Shown here one piece after another: positions 26,269 through 35,200 of a stretch of DNA of 64,000 nt (position 1 is its first letter; each line of letters begins with the position of its first letter). Where the stretch lies: positions 1,302,001-1,366,000 of the forward strand of contig AP024867.1 in NCBI GenBank assembly GCA_024346835.1, in the 5' to 3' direction. The position numbers were made by a program, and so were the translations under genes. Under the pieces are notes generated by a model that had not been told where the DNA came from, did not search any database, and worked only from the letters and a program-made list of their open reading frames with translations. This DNA comes from Vibrio comitans. Its GTDB lineage: Bacteria; Pseudomonadota; Gammaproteobacteria; Enterobacterales; Vibrionaceae.

Positions 26269-26682
26269 ATGAAAAAACTTCGAGCAACCCTGTTAGTTGG
26301 TGTACTTAGCACAGCGTTTACTCTTCCTGTTAGTGCCCATGGATTGGTTTATGATCAAGGACAATACGATTCAGATCAGTTCAGCGAAGACATGGTGTAC
26401 TGTGAAGGATTGGGACTACAAGCCCCTCAAGAAGAGGCTGATAACGTCGTGCAAGAAACCGCTAAACGAGGTGCTAGAGGCGCAACTGCTGGTGCAGTAG
26501 CGGGCAGTGTATCAGGTAATTCTGGATCAGATGCGGCGAAAACCGGTGCAGCTATTGGTATGACCCTTGGGATACTAGGAAACAGAGGTAAGCGTAATGC
26601 GGTAGAAGCGAGTAACCAAGAGGCTTACTCTGAGGTGGTGCGTAACTGCATGTCAGGCAGAGGCTATGTCGCTCTAAACTAA
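26269..26682 (+). CDS. Glycine-zipper envelope protein
   Basis: This is a 137-residue exported protein. Its signal peptide (MKKLRATLLVGVLSTAFTLPVSA, about 23 residues) is followed by an acidic region with one Cys and then a glycine-zipper helix pair (about 68-110: GARGATAGAVAGSVSGNSG and AAKTGAAIGMTLGILGNRG). A C-terminal segment with a second Cys (RNCMSGRGYVALN) ends it. Glycine zippers mediate helix packing in membranes, as in SlyB- or OmpA-linked lipoproteins. The two Cys could form a disulphide. Its role is unknown. It lies head-to-tail with another small secreted protein gene. Confidence 0.75.
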   Translation: MKKLRATLLVGVLSTAFTLPVSAHGLVYDQGQYDSDQFSEDMVYCEGLGLQAPQEEADNVVQETAKRGARGATAGAVAGSVSGNSGSDAAKTGAAIGMTLGILGNRGKRNAVEASNQEAYSEVVRNCMSGRGYVALN

Positions 26683-26785
26683 GCGCTTAGCTTACCCAAA
26701 ATGGCTATAAATAATTAATGGCAATACTCCAGTATCGTTTGTCTATTGAAGATGAATGAGCACCGACACCAAGGTATCTCTTGTT

Positions 26786-27166
26786 ATGAAAAAATCAGTT
26801 ATGTTTAGCTTTACTGCTTCTGTTTTGGCTTTGTTTACCGCTACGCAAGCAATGGCACTAACGGTTAACCCACCTCCAACGACAGAAACATTTATTCAGC
26901 AAGCGCGATGTGGCGGCTATGCAGCGTTCTTGGCGAAAGAGGCCAATATTTCTCAATACCATGACAGGATGTTTAAACATATTGAACAAGCTGCTGTAAC
27001 GACGTTGGCATTGAATCCAGGCATCACTGAGGGGGAAGCGTTAGTATCCGCAGCTTCAGAAACCGCTCGTCAATTAGGCTGGGAGCAAGCAAACGCGTTT
27101 CATTCTGGTGACATGCAAACCCACCAAAAGATGATCATGAATCAATATCTTGAGCAATGTAGCTAA
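26786..27166 (+). CDS. Small secreted protein of unknown function
   Basis: The protein has 126 residues from ATG 26786, which gives a clean signal peptide (MKKSVMFSFTASVLALFTATQAMA). An in-frame ATG at 26756 would add ten polar residues in front of the signal and is less likely. The mature part has two Cys (QARCGGYAAFLAK and the C-terminal LEQCS) and looks helical, with Ala- and Gln-rich stretches. No family was recognised. It follows the glycine-zipper gene on the same strand, about 100 bases away. Confidence 0.6.
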   Translation: MKKSVMFSFTASVLALFTATQAMALTVNPPPTTETFIQQARCGGYAAFLAKEANISQYHDRMFKHIEQAAVTTLALNPGITEGEALVSAASETARQLGWEQANAFHSGDMQTHQKMIMNQYLEQCS

Positions 27167-27241
27167 CGCAAGATGAGCTGAATGCGCTTTTCATAGACAC
27201 TATTGTGGCTGATTATTATTGTGACTCAATAGAAAGCCAAG

Positions 27242-28702
27242 TTATGAAGAGCAGCTAAGGCAAATGCCTTTTTGGTCATTGCGTGGTGGCAGTGACCAAT
27301 GAGATGGGCATGCGTGTTCAACAAATGGGTTCGCTAACACCTTAAGCCACGTCTCCAAAATATCAAACTCTCCATTTTCAACCTGTTCGATCGCTTCTTG
27401 TGCTAGGTGCGTACGTAAAATGTATTTGGGGTTTACCCTTTGCATTAACGTCTGACGTTCCTGATCATTACTGTAATCCAGTAGAACACGTTTCTTATAA
27501 CCGGCAAGCCAAGTGATGAATTCAGGCTTGTTCAGTGTGCTATCAAGCGTTGTTTCAGCCCAATCATTCGGGCTAGTTTCAGATAAAACTCGCAGCGTGT
27601 AATGAAAATCGAGCCCTAACTTTTCCATCAATTCTAAGCAAGAGTTGATAAGCTCAGGGTCGTTTTCGTGCTTACTTTGCAATCCAAAGCGTGCCCGCAT
27701 TAATCGTCGATATTGAGCTTGAATCTGCGGGGCATAGCCCTGTAAAGATGTCTCTATTTGTTTGCTATCAATCAAAGATGACAGCGCATAACCTAGCGCG
27801 GATAGATTCCATTGCCCAATACCAGGCTGCTGGTGGAACGCATAGCGTCCACTGTAGTCGCTATGATTACAAATATGCTTTGATAAATAAGTATCGAGGA
27901 AGGCAAAGGGACCATAGTCAAAGGTGAGGCCCAATATCGACATGTTATCGGTATTCATTACGCCGTGACAAAACCCATAGGCTTGCCAATGAGCGATCAT
28001 ACTTGCTGTACGCTTGGTAACTTCTTGAAAAAATGCCGCATACTTGTCGTGAGAATCTTCTAAATCAGGCATGTGCCAGTGAATAATGTAATCCGCTAAC
28101 GCTTTTAATTCGGCGGGTTGTCCGCTGTAAAAGAGGTATTCAAAGTGACCAAAACGAACATGGCTAGGAGCTATACGCAGTAGAGTTGCCGCAGATTCTA
28201 TTTCTTCTCTTTGTATTGGCGTTTTTGCACCTGAGAGTGCTAAGGCGCAGGTGGTAGGTATCCCCAATCCGTCCATAGCAGCGCTGATTAGGTACTCTCT
28301 GACGCTTGAACGAATAACCGCTCGTCCATCAGCTCCTCGTGAGTAGGGAGTCTGACCACTGCCTTTAAGATGAAAATCCCACTTTTCGCCTTTGTCATCC
28401 ACAAACTCGGTGAGTAAGAGTCCTCTACCATCACCAAGATCTGGGTTGTATTGACCAAACTGATGACCTGTGTACTTCATCGCAATCGGTGACCAAGAAT
28501 CGAGAATGCCTTGGCCTGAAAGAAGCTGTGTGAGTATTTCATCGCCTACAGACTCTATATCAATGCCTAGGGTTTTTGCTAAGCGATGATTAGCATGGAT
28601 AAGGTAAGGATCATCCAGTGGTGTCGGATTGACTCTGCTTGACAGTGAAGCGCCAAGATCGGCATAAGTGTGGCAGTAATCTAGCTGATCTAAGCGTTTC
28701 AT
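27242..28702 (-). CDS. selO: Protein adenylyltransferase SelO (YdiU)
   Basis: This is a 486-residue pseudokinase-fold enzyme that transfers AMP from ATP to Ser/Thr/Tyr of target proteins and has been linked to redox stress. The motif FHLKGSGQTPYSRGADGRAVIRSSVREYL (about 108-136) is highly conserved in SelO and contains the nucleotide-binding Lys and Arg residues. GVMNTDNMSILGLTFDYGPFAFLD (about 242-265) holds the metal-binding Asn and Asp. The protein ends CLSCSS; the C-terminal Cys corresponds to the selenocysteine position of animal SelO. It lies 33 bases downstream of yejF on the same strand and may be co-transcribed with it. Confidence 0.92.
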   Translation of the reverse strand: MKRLDQLDYCHTYADLGASLSSRVNPTPLDDPYLIHANHRLAKTLGIDIESVGDEILTQLLSGQGILDSWSPIAMKYTGHQFGQYNPDLGDGRGLLLTEFVDDKGEKWDFHLKGSGQTPYSRGADGRAVIRSSVREYLISAAMDGLGIPTTCALALSGAKTPIQREEIESAATLLRIAPSHVRFGHFEYLFYSGQPAELKALADYIIHWHMPDLEDSHDKYAAFFQEVTKRTASMIAHWQAYGFCHGVMNTDNMSILGLTFDYGPFAFLDTYLSKHICNHSDYSGRYAFHQQPGIGQWNLSALGYALSSLIDSKQIETSLQGYAPQIQAQYRRLMRARFGLQSKHENDPELINSCLELMEKLGLDFHYTLRVLSETSPNDWAETTLDSTLNKPEFITWLAGYKKRVLLDYSNDQERQTLMQRVNPKYILRTHLAQEAIEQVENGEFDILETWLKVLANPFVEHACPSHWSLPPRNDQKGICLSCSS

Positions 28703-28735
28703 AGATAGAGTTAACCTTAGGTTGTGAAATGACGG

Positions 28736-30328
28736 CTACATTTGTGACAATGTAACTAATTGCTGTGTGTAATCGTGTTTAGGTGCATTAAATACTTGCT
28801 CTGTTGCTCCGTATTCCACTACTTCGCCAGCCTTTAGTACCATAGTGTCATGGCACAGTGAACGGACAACGTTAAGATCGTGGCTAATAAACAGGTAGGT
28901 CAAGCCGTACTTACGCTGTAACTGTTTGAGAAGTTCTAATACCTGTGCCTGTACAGTGCGATCTAAAGAGGATGTTGGTTCATCAAGCAGGATAAACTCA
29001 GGCTTAAGGATTAACGCTCTAGCAATCGCTATACGCTGTCTTTGCCCACCAGAAAACTCGTTGGGATATCGATGACGGGTTTCTGGGTCGAGATCCACTT
29101 CTTGCATTACCCGGCAGATTTCAGCGTCGATTTCGCTATCTGTTAGGTCCTGATGCACACGTAAACCCTCACCAATGATCTGGGCAACTGACATTCTCGG
29201 GTTTAGAGCAGAGAAGGGGTCTTGAAAGACTACCTGCATACGGCTTCTAAGGGGCAACATCTGTTTTCGATCTAATGACGAAAGCTGTTTGCTATCAAAG
29301 ACAATCCCGCCATTACTGTCTACCAATCGAAGGATAGCCATGCCTGTTGTGGATTTACCTGAACCACTTTCACCCACCAAGCCGAGAGTGTGACCCTTTT
29401 TGAGGGTGAAGTTAACACCTGTTACCGCTTTAGTATGGTCGATAACACGTTTAAATATTCCGCCTGTAATGGGGAACCAAACCTTTAAATCATGCGCCTC
29501 AACTAAGCTTGCATTGGTATCGGCGACTTCTACCGGCGATCCAGAAGGGTCAGCATCAATCAGCATCTTTGTATAAGGATGTTTTGGGTCTTTAAAAAGC
29601 GATTGGCATTCACCGGTTTCGACGAGCTTACCTTCTTTCATTACGCATACGCGATTAGCGATACGCCTAACAATACTTAAATCGTGAGTGATGAAGAGCA
29701 TTGCCATACCAAGCTCTTGCTGAAGATCCACCAGCAAATCCAGTATTTGTGCTTGAACGGATACGTCTAGAGCCGTAGTGGGCTCATCGGCAATAAGTAG
29801 CTCTGGCTCATTAATCAGCGCAAGTGCAATCATCACTCGCTGCCTTTCACCTCCGCTAAGTTCATGGGGGTAGGCGTTAATCTTTTGCTCTGGATTTCGA
29901 ATACCGACCTTGTTTAGCCAGGTTAGGGCGAGAGCTTTCGCTTTATTTGCACGAAGGCCGCGATGTATCTCGACAGTTTCAACTAATTGACGACCAATTT
30001 TATGAAGAGGATTGAGAGACACCATAGGTTCTTGGAATATCATGCCGATACGACCACCACGTACGCCACGCATACGGCGTTCAGACAGAGTGAGTAGCTC
30101 TTCTTTGTCGAAGTGTATGGTTCCAGTTTGATAGACAGTACTGGCTTTAGGAAGCAGGCGCAAAATTGCGTTGGCAGTAACTGACTTACCTGAGCCACTT
30201 TCACCCACTAAGGCGAGGGTTTCACCTTTGTTCACCGATAAACTCACGTTGTGCGTTACCGTCCTTGGGTTATTTTTACCACCAAAGGCAACCGATAGAT
30301 TATCAATGTGTAGTAGCGCTTGCGTCAT
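28736..30328 (-). CDS. yejF: Yej peptide ABC transporter, fused ATP-binding subunit
   Basis: This 530-residue cytoplasmic protein has two ABC ATPase domains. The first has Walker A GESGSGKS near 43 and signature LSGGERQRV near 163. The second has Walker A GESGSGKS near 325 and signature FSGGQRQRI near 435. It powers the oligopeptide importer whose permeases and binding protein are encoded at 30879-34902. In E. coli yejABEF is a single operon; here yejF is detached by about 550 bases containing a plus-strand gene. It therefore needs its own promoter. It is followed by selO. Confidence 0.92.
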   Translation of the reverse strand: MTQALLHIDNLSVAFGGKNNPRTVTHNVSLSVNKGETLALVGESGSGKSVTANAILRLLPKASTVYQTGTIHFDKEELLTLSERRMRGVRGGRIGMIFQEPMVSLNPLHKIGRQLVETVEIHRGLRANKAKALALTWLNKVGIRNPEQKINAYPHELSGGERQRVMIALALINEPELLIADEPTTALDVSVQAQILDLLVDLQQELGMAMLFITHDLSIVRRIANRVCVMKEGKLVETGECQSLFKDPKHPYTKMLIDADPSGSPVEVADTNASLVEAHDLKVWFPITGGIFKRVIDHTKAVTGVNFTLKKGHTLGLVGESGSGKSTTGMAILRLVDSNGGIVFDSKQLSSLDRKQMLPLRSRMQVVFQDPFSALNPRMSVAQIIGEGLRVHQDLTDSEIDAEICRVMQEVDLDPETRHRYPNEFSGGQRQRIAIARALILKPEFILLDEPTSSLDRTVQAQVLELLKQLQRKYGLTYLFISHDLNVVRSLCHDTMVLKAGEVVEYGATEQVFNAPKHDYTQQLVTLSQM

Positions 30329-30571
30329 GTCATTCCTTGTTGTGGTGTTATTAGCTCAACCAATAAATCAGATGAATGGGGTTTGGTTGAGTAAATAGTG
30401 TCTGCAAATAGATGTACAGATACTAATCAAAAGTTGCGTCATGGCTCTCATTTTCTCAAATAAAATGTAGCCCATTCAAATAAATTAATATATCTTATTT
30501 GTAGTATTTAAATACAATACGGTTTCGAAAACTCTGTCTTGTACCCCCCTAAATTGACTCAGGAGGCTAAT

Positions 30572-30814
30572 ATGCCAAAAGAAATCTATAGATCAGCTTA
30601 CAGCCTCGCAAAAGAAGCGGAACTGCACCTTCAATTGGCGCAAAAATGTCTACGCTCTCTAGATGCGACCGTTAACGAAGCACTTCAGCAAGCAACTACA
30701 ATGGTTGATACTATTGCTGGCCAAAACGAATCTAGCCTATCGGCTACAACGGATCTTGCTAACGAGCTGAAACAATCTATCGAACGTCTTAAGCTTTCAG
30801 AGCAAACAAGCTAA
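30572..30814 (+). CDS. Small helical protein inserted between yejE and yejF
   Basis: This is an 80-residue soluble protein starting MPKEIYRSAYSLAKEAELHLQ with a perfect AGGAGG (30561-30566) five bases upstream. The frame is open a little earlier, but that start is unsupported. The sequence reads as long amphipathic helices rich in Ala, Leu, Gln and Ser, possibly a coiled coil. I do not recognise a family. It is on the strand opposite the yej genes, has its own terminator, and splits what is a contiguous operon in E. coli. Confidence 0.7.
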   Translation: MPKEIYRSAYSLAKEAELHLQLAQKCLRSLDATVNEALQQATTMVDTIAGQNESSLSATTDLANELKQSIERLKLSEQTS

Positions 30815-30847
30815 TAAGCAATCCAGTGTTGTTATTCAATTTTACTT

Positions 30848-30874
30848 AAGAGGCGTTTAACGCCTCTTTTTTTA
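30848..30874 (+). terminator. Terminator after the small helical-protein gene
   Basis: AAGAGGCG-TTTAA-CGCCTCTT gives an 8-bp stem followed by a run of T. It lies just before the end of yejE on the opposite strand. Confidence 0.88.
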
Positions 30875-30878
30875 TACC

Positions 30879-31895
30879 TTACGCTTGTGCGTGAGGGTCA
30901 AACGCGTCTCGCACCGCCTCTCCAATAAACACCAACAGACTAAGCATTATCGACAAAACGATAAATGCAGAAAATCCGAGCCATGGTGCTTGAAGATTAG
31001 CCTTACCTTGAGCAAGTAACTCGCCCAACGAGGGAGAGCCACTAGGCAAGCCAAACCCCAAGAAATCTAACGAGGTTAGGGTGGTCACTGACCCAGAAAG
31101 AATAAAAGGGATCATGGTAAGTGTTGCTACCATAGCGTTTGGTAGCATGTGTCTACTGATGATGCGCTTATCACTGACGCCTAGTGCGTGAGCAGCCTTT
31201 ACATAGTCAAAGTTACGGCATCTTAAAAACTCGGCACGTACCACACCTACCAAGCTCATCCAGCTAAATAGCACCATAATGCCAAGTAGCCACCAAAAGC
31301 TCGGCTCCACAAAACTGGATAAAATAATAAGCAAGAATAGGGTAGGCATGCCTGACCAAACCTCAATAAAACGTTGGCCTATAAGATCAAGTTTTCCGCC
31401 GTAATAGCCCTGAGTTGCCCCCACAACGACCCCTATGATGCTACTGACAATAGTGAGTACAAAGCCAAATAAAACTGAGATACGAAATCCGTAAATAATA
31501 CGCGCAAGCACATCTCGACCTCTATCGTCAGTGCCTAACCAGTTCACTGAATCTGGCGCGGAAGGTGCAGGGCCTGGTAGGTTGTAGTTAATGGTGTCGT
31601 AGCTAAAGCGAATGATTGGCCAAAGCATGTAGCCTTTTTCATTAATTAGGTCTTGTACATAGGGATCGGTATAGTCCGCTTCGGCTGCAAACTCACCACC
31701 GAACTCTATCTCGGAGTATTGCTTGGCAATAGGGAAGTACCAACCTTCGTCAAAGCTGATAAATAGCGGTTTGTCATTGGCAACCAGTTCAGCAAACAAA
31801 CTGACCGTAAACAACAGAGTGAAAATCCACAGAGACCAGAAGCCTCGTCTATTGGATTTGAATCGTTCAATTCGAAGTTTGAGTAATGGGTTCAT
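30879..31895 (-). CDS. yejE: Yej peptide ABC transporter permease YejE
   Basis: This is a 338-residue inner-membrane permease of the DppC/OppC type, with an N-terminal helix (about 20-36) and a periplasmic insertion (ADYTDPYVQDLINEKGYMLWP, about 72-92). Five further helices span about 135-325 around the EAA loop (HALGVSDKRIISRHMLPNA). It begins immediately after yejB with no spacer, so the two subunits are translationally linked. Together with YejB it forms the channel of the oligopeptide importer. Confidence 0.92.
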   Translation of the reverse strand: MNPLLKLRIERFKSNRRGFWSLWIFTLLFTVSLFAELVANDKPLFISFDEGWYFPIAKQYSEIEFGGEFAAEADYTDPYVQDLINEKGYMLWPIIRFSYDTINYNLPGPAPSAPDSVNWLGTDDRGRDVLARIIYGFRISVLFGFVLTIVSSIIGVVVGATQGYYGGKLDLIGQRFIEVWSGMPTLFLLIILSSFVEPSFWWLLGIMVLFSWMSLVGVVRAEFLRCRNFDYVKAAHALGVSDKRIISRHMLPNAMVATLTMIPFILSGSVTTLTSLDFLGFGLPSGSPSLGELLAQGKANLQAPWLGFSAFIVLSIMLSLLVFIGEAVRDAFDPHAQA

Positions 31896-32987
31896 TTATC
31901 TGGCCTCAAAATCAATGCGGGGATCAACCCATGAATAGGTGAGATCAGAAATAATGCTGAGCAATAGCCCAAGTAAGGTCATGATATATAAAGAGCTAAA
32001 TACCACTGGATAGTCTCTTTGAATGGTGGACTCAAAGCCGAGAAGCCCGATGCCTTCGAGAGAAAACATGACTTCAATCAGCATCGAGCCGGTGAAGAAG
32101 ATACTGATAAACGCGCTTGGGAAGCCCGCAATAATAATCAGCATCGCGTTGCGAAACACGTGCTTGTAGAGAATGCTGTTTTCATCCAACCCTTTAGCCC
32201 TTGCCGTGACAACATACTGCTTATTGATTTCGTCGAGGAAGGAGTTTTTGGTTAGCATGGTTAGGGTCGCAAAACCACCAATCACCATAGCTAGCGTCGG
32301 TAGGGTGAGATGCCAGAAGTAATCGATGACTTTTTGATACCATTTAAGCTGATCAAAGTCGGATGAGACTAAACCTCGCAGAGGGAACCAGTCTAGGTAG
32401 TTACCACTAGCAAAAACGATGATAAGTAATATCGCAAATAAGAAGCCTGGTATCGCATAGCCCACAATTACCAATGCGCTGGTCCAAATATCGAAACGAG
32501 AGCCGTGATGAATCGCTTTTACTATGCCTAGAGGAATGGAGATCAGGTAGATGATCAAAGTACTCCAGAGCCCTAGAGATATTGATACGGGTAAGCGTTC
32601 GACAATGAGGTCGATGACATCGCCTCCTTTAAATAGGCTTTGGCCAAAATCAAAGGTGATGTAGTTCTTCAGCATTTCAAAGTAACGAACGTGTATGGGT
32701 TTATCGAAGCCAAATTGTTTTTTTATCGCTTCAATTACCTCGGGATCCATCCCTCTTGAGCCACGATAACCGGTAGTTTGTGCATCGGCATTCGCCGCGC
32801 TCAGTTCGACTTCTTGTCCACCACCGGTAAAACGCTCCATTACGCCAGAGTCTAGCCCTTCCATTTGAGCAATAGCTTGCTCCACTGGGCCGCCAGGTGC
32901 TATCTGGATGACAAAAAAGTTGATGGTGATAATAGCCCATAGGGTGGGGATGACCAGCAACAGGCGTCTTATTATATAAGCTGACAT
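31896..32987 (-). CDS. yejB: Yej peptide ABC transporter permease YejB
   Basis: This is a 363-residue permease of the DppB/OppB type. It has an N-terminal helix at 8-28, a long periplasmic segment characteristic of YejB (about 35-100, with AQTTGYRGSRGMDPE), and five helices to the C-terminus. The EAA motif region reads ARAKGLDENSILYKHVFRNA. An AGAGAG SD precedes the start. A hairpin in the 106-base gap separates it from yejA upstream. It is co-transcribed with yejE. Confidence 0.92.
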   Translation of the reverse strand: MSAYIIRRLLLVIPTLWAIITINFFVIQIAPGGPVEQAIAQMEGLDSGVMERFTGGGQEVELSAANADAQTTGYRGSRGMDPEVIEAIKKQFGFDKPIHVRYFEMLKNYITFDFGQSLFKGGDVIDLIVERLPVSISLGLWSTLIIYLISIPLGIVKAIHHGSRFDIWTSALVIVGYAIPGFLFAILLIIVFASGNYLDWFPLRGLVSSDFDQLKWYQKVIDYFWHLTLPTLAMVIGGFATLTMLTKNSFLDEINKQYVVTARAKGLDENSILYKHVFRNAMLIIIAGFPSAFISIFFTGSMLIEVMFSLEGIGLLGFESTIQRDYPVVFSSLYIMTLLGLLLSIISDLTYSWVDPRIDFEAR

Positions 32988-33021
32988 AACTCTCTATGTT
33001 TAGAAGGGTAATACTAAATGT

Positions 33022-33082
33022 ATACCAACCTAGACTTGCAAATCGCAGTTACAATGTAACAAAACTGAGCCTAAGTTGGTAT
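33022..33082. repeat. Intercistronic palindrome between yejA and yejB
   Basis: ATACCAAC-C-TAG (33022-33033) and CTA-A-GTTGGTAT (33071-33082) form a 12-position stem with one mismatch. Inside it GTTACAATGTAAC is a second palindrome. No T-run follows. It sits between the binding-protein gene and the permease genes, where a hairpin can protect upstream mRNA and raise binding-protein yield. Confidence 0.6.
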
Positions 33083-33093
33083 GAAACAAATGA

Positions 33094-34902
33094 TTAACGA
33101 CGTTTTGGTGGCAATTTTTGTGCCTTTTCGGTATCAACCCACCAAGTATCTAATCCTAGGTCGTACTCTGGACGAATCTCTGGACGGGCAAATTTATCCC
33201 AAGTAGCGACCCGAAATGCTCCAGTATGCCATGCTGGAATGGCGTAGAAGTTCCATGTCAGCACGCGATCTAGGGCAGGTCCCAAGGCTTTTAATTTTTC
33301 GGGATCTTGCTGGTGGGTATCGATTTCTTCTGTGAGGTAGTCGATAGCCTTGTTTCGCACACCCGCTTGGTTGTAGGTACTATCAATGAAGTTGCTGTTC
33401 CACACAATTTTAAGGTTTGTGCTTGGATAAGCGTTGGCAGAATATGATGAAAAGATCATGTCGTAATCGCGCTCATGCCAGCGCTTAAGGTATTGAGTTG
33501 TATCAACCGTACGAATCTTCATGTTGATGCCTATATTGCTCAGATTCTTTTTCAAAGGATCGGCAATACGTTCTGTTGTAGGGCTGTATACCATTAACTC
33601 AAATTCAAACGGCTTACCTGTTTTACTGTTGGTCAGTACGCCATTTTTGGTTTCCCAACCTGCTTCTTTGAGTAATTTAATCGCTGTACGCATTTGTGTG
33701 CGGATTCTTCCCGAAGCATCACTTTTCGGTGGAGCGTATGACTCACCAAACACGCGCTCTGGTACTTGATCTTTAATAGGTTCTAGTACCTCAAGCTCCG
33801 CAGCACTTGGCTTACCTTGAGCTTGATACTCAGTATTCTGGAAGTAGCTACTGGTGCGAGCGTACTGCTGGTAGAACATGTTCTTATTCATCCACTCGAA
33901 ATCCAATGCGTAGGTGAGGGCTTCACGTACTTTGGGGTCTTTGAATATGTCGCTTTCCGTATTGTAGATAAAGCCTTGCATGCTCTGAGGGATTTGGTGG
34001 GCGATCTCTTCTTTGATTATGTAGCCTTTATCAAAATTGGTGCCTGTGTATGAAGTAGCCCAAAACTTAGCCGTACCCTCTTGCCTTAGGTCATATTCCC
34101 CTGCTTTAAATGCTTCAAGCATCACGGTGTCATCGCGGTAATAATCGTACTGGATAGTATCGAAGTTATTTCTGCCGATATTTACTGGTAAGGATTCAGC
34201 CCAGTAATCTTTGACGCGTGTATAGGTAATGCTTTGCCCTGATTTGAATGAATCAATCTTATAAGGTCCACTACCTACCGGAGGTTGGGCCAAAGGCTGG
34301 CTCAGGTCTTTGTCTTTCCAGAAATGTTCTGGGAGGACAGCCATTCCTTGGGCTAAAGCAAACAGTACATCTCTGTCAGGCTCTGCCATCTCAATTCTTG
34401 CGGTTTTGTCGTTAAGCGCCTTAACGGATTTGATCTTCTTAAAGTAGGTTTTATATTGTGGAACACCTTGGTCTAGAAACTTTTGAAAAGTGAACTCGAC
34501 GTCTTTAGCGGTGATCGGCACGCCATCTTGAAACTTAGCGTTAGGGTTAATGTCGACTTCCATCCAAGAAAAATCATCTTCATAGCGCACCTTCTCTGCA
34601 ATCAGAGGGTAAGAAGTATTGATTTCATCGGTAGGAGAAAACATCAAAGTATCGTAGATTTCCCCTGTCATAGCGCCAGGCTTACCGCGAGAACCATAGC
34701 GGTTAAAGCTATCATAGGTACCAATAGCGCCATAGGTGACATGGCCACCTTTAGGTGCTGAAGGGTTTACGTAGTCTAGATGTTCAAAACCCGAAGGATG
34801 TTTGGCTTCACCAAAACCGGATAAATAGGTAGATTCGATCACCTCTGCGTGAAGCCATGGTGAACAAAGAATAGCGCCTGTGAGCAGCGTCCTTTTAAGC
34901 AT
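33094..34902 (-). CDS. yejA: Yej peptide ABC transporter, periplasmic binding protein
   Basis: This is a 602-residue periplasmic solute-binding protein of family 5 (SBP_bac_5) with signal peptide MLKRTLLTGAILCSPWLHA. Family features are YVNPSAPKGGHVTYGAIGTYDSFN near 47, the GEIYDTLMF segment, KFQDGVPITAKDVEFTF near 124 and a PPVGSGPYKI motif near 210. YejA in E. coli binds peptides and is used by microcin C for entry. It is the first gene of yejABE. A hairpin before yejB is likely to give it higher expression than the permeases. Confidence 0.92.
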   Translation of the reverse strand: MLKRTLLTGAILCSPWLHAEVIESTYLSGFGEAKHPSGFEHLDYVNPSAPKGGHVTYGAIGTYDSFNRYGSRGKPGAMTGEIYDTLMFSPTDEINTSYPLIAEKVRYEDDFSWMEVDINPNAKFQDGVPITAKDVEFTFQKFLDQGVPQYKTYFKKIKSVKALNDKTARIEMAEPDRDVLFALAQGMAVLPEHFWKDKDLSQPLAQPPVGSGPYKIDSFKSGQSITYTRVKDYWAESLPVNIGRNNFDTIQYDYYRDDTVMLEAFKAGEYDLRQEGTAKFWATSYTGTNFDKGYIIKEEIAHQIPQSMQGFIYNTESDIFKDPKVREALTYALDFEWMNKNMFYQQYARTSSYFQNTEYQAQGKPSAAELEVLEPIKDQVPERVFGESYAPPKSDASGRIRTQMRTAIKLLKEAGWETKNGVLTNSKTGKPFEFELMVYSPTTERIADPLKKNLSNIGINMKIRTVDTTQYLKRWHERDYDMIFSSYSANAYPSTNLKIVWNSNFIDSTYNQAGVRNKAIDYLTEEIDTHQQDPEKLKALGPALDRVLTWNFYAIPAWHTGAFRVATWDKFARPEIRPEYDLGLDTWWVDTEKAQKLPPKRR

Positions 34903-35200
34903 GTAACTCTCCGTTTCCCTATCGAAATATTGCCCATTGATGTAGTTGTGTGGGGCAAAGTGCTCTTGCTAATCATTCTATTATCTTAGCTAAAACAAAG
35001 CTAAGTATTTCAATAATAGTGATAAATCTTGGTTTTATTTTGAGTACCTGCTCAGAAGTTAGTTCCATTGGGTGGATTGACTGGCGCTGTTTTGTACATA
35101 TTAAGAAGAATAAAGAGACTTGGTGCTAAATCGAGACAGATGGAATGGAAGAATGGGCTTTATAAGTTATATACTGGATGTATCTTATTGGTCATGAGAA
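34903..35200. other. Divergent intergenic region between yejA and ygbA
   Basis: About 300 AT-rich bases hold the promoters of yejA (leftward) and ygbA (rightward). Apart from the NsrR-like site near ygbA, no further gene or hairpin was seen. Confidence 0.6.
35164..35186 (+). promoter_or_regulatory. NsrR-like operator overlapping a -10 of ygbA
   Basis: AAGTTATATAC-T-GGATGTATCTT matches about 14 of 22 positions of the 11-1-11 NsrR consensus (the right half is better, 8 of 11). A TATACT -10 at 35170-35175 lies inside it, so bound NsrR would block transcription. E. coli ygbA is an NsrR target, which makes the site plausible. Confidence 0.4.
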
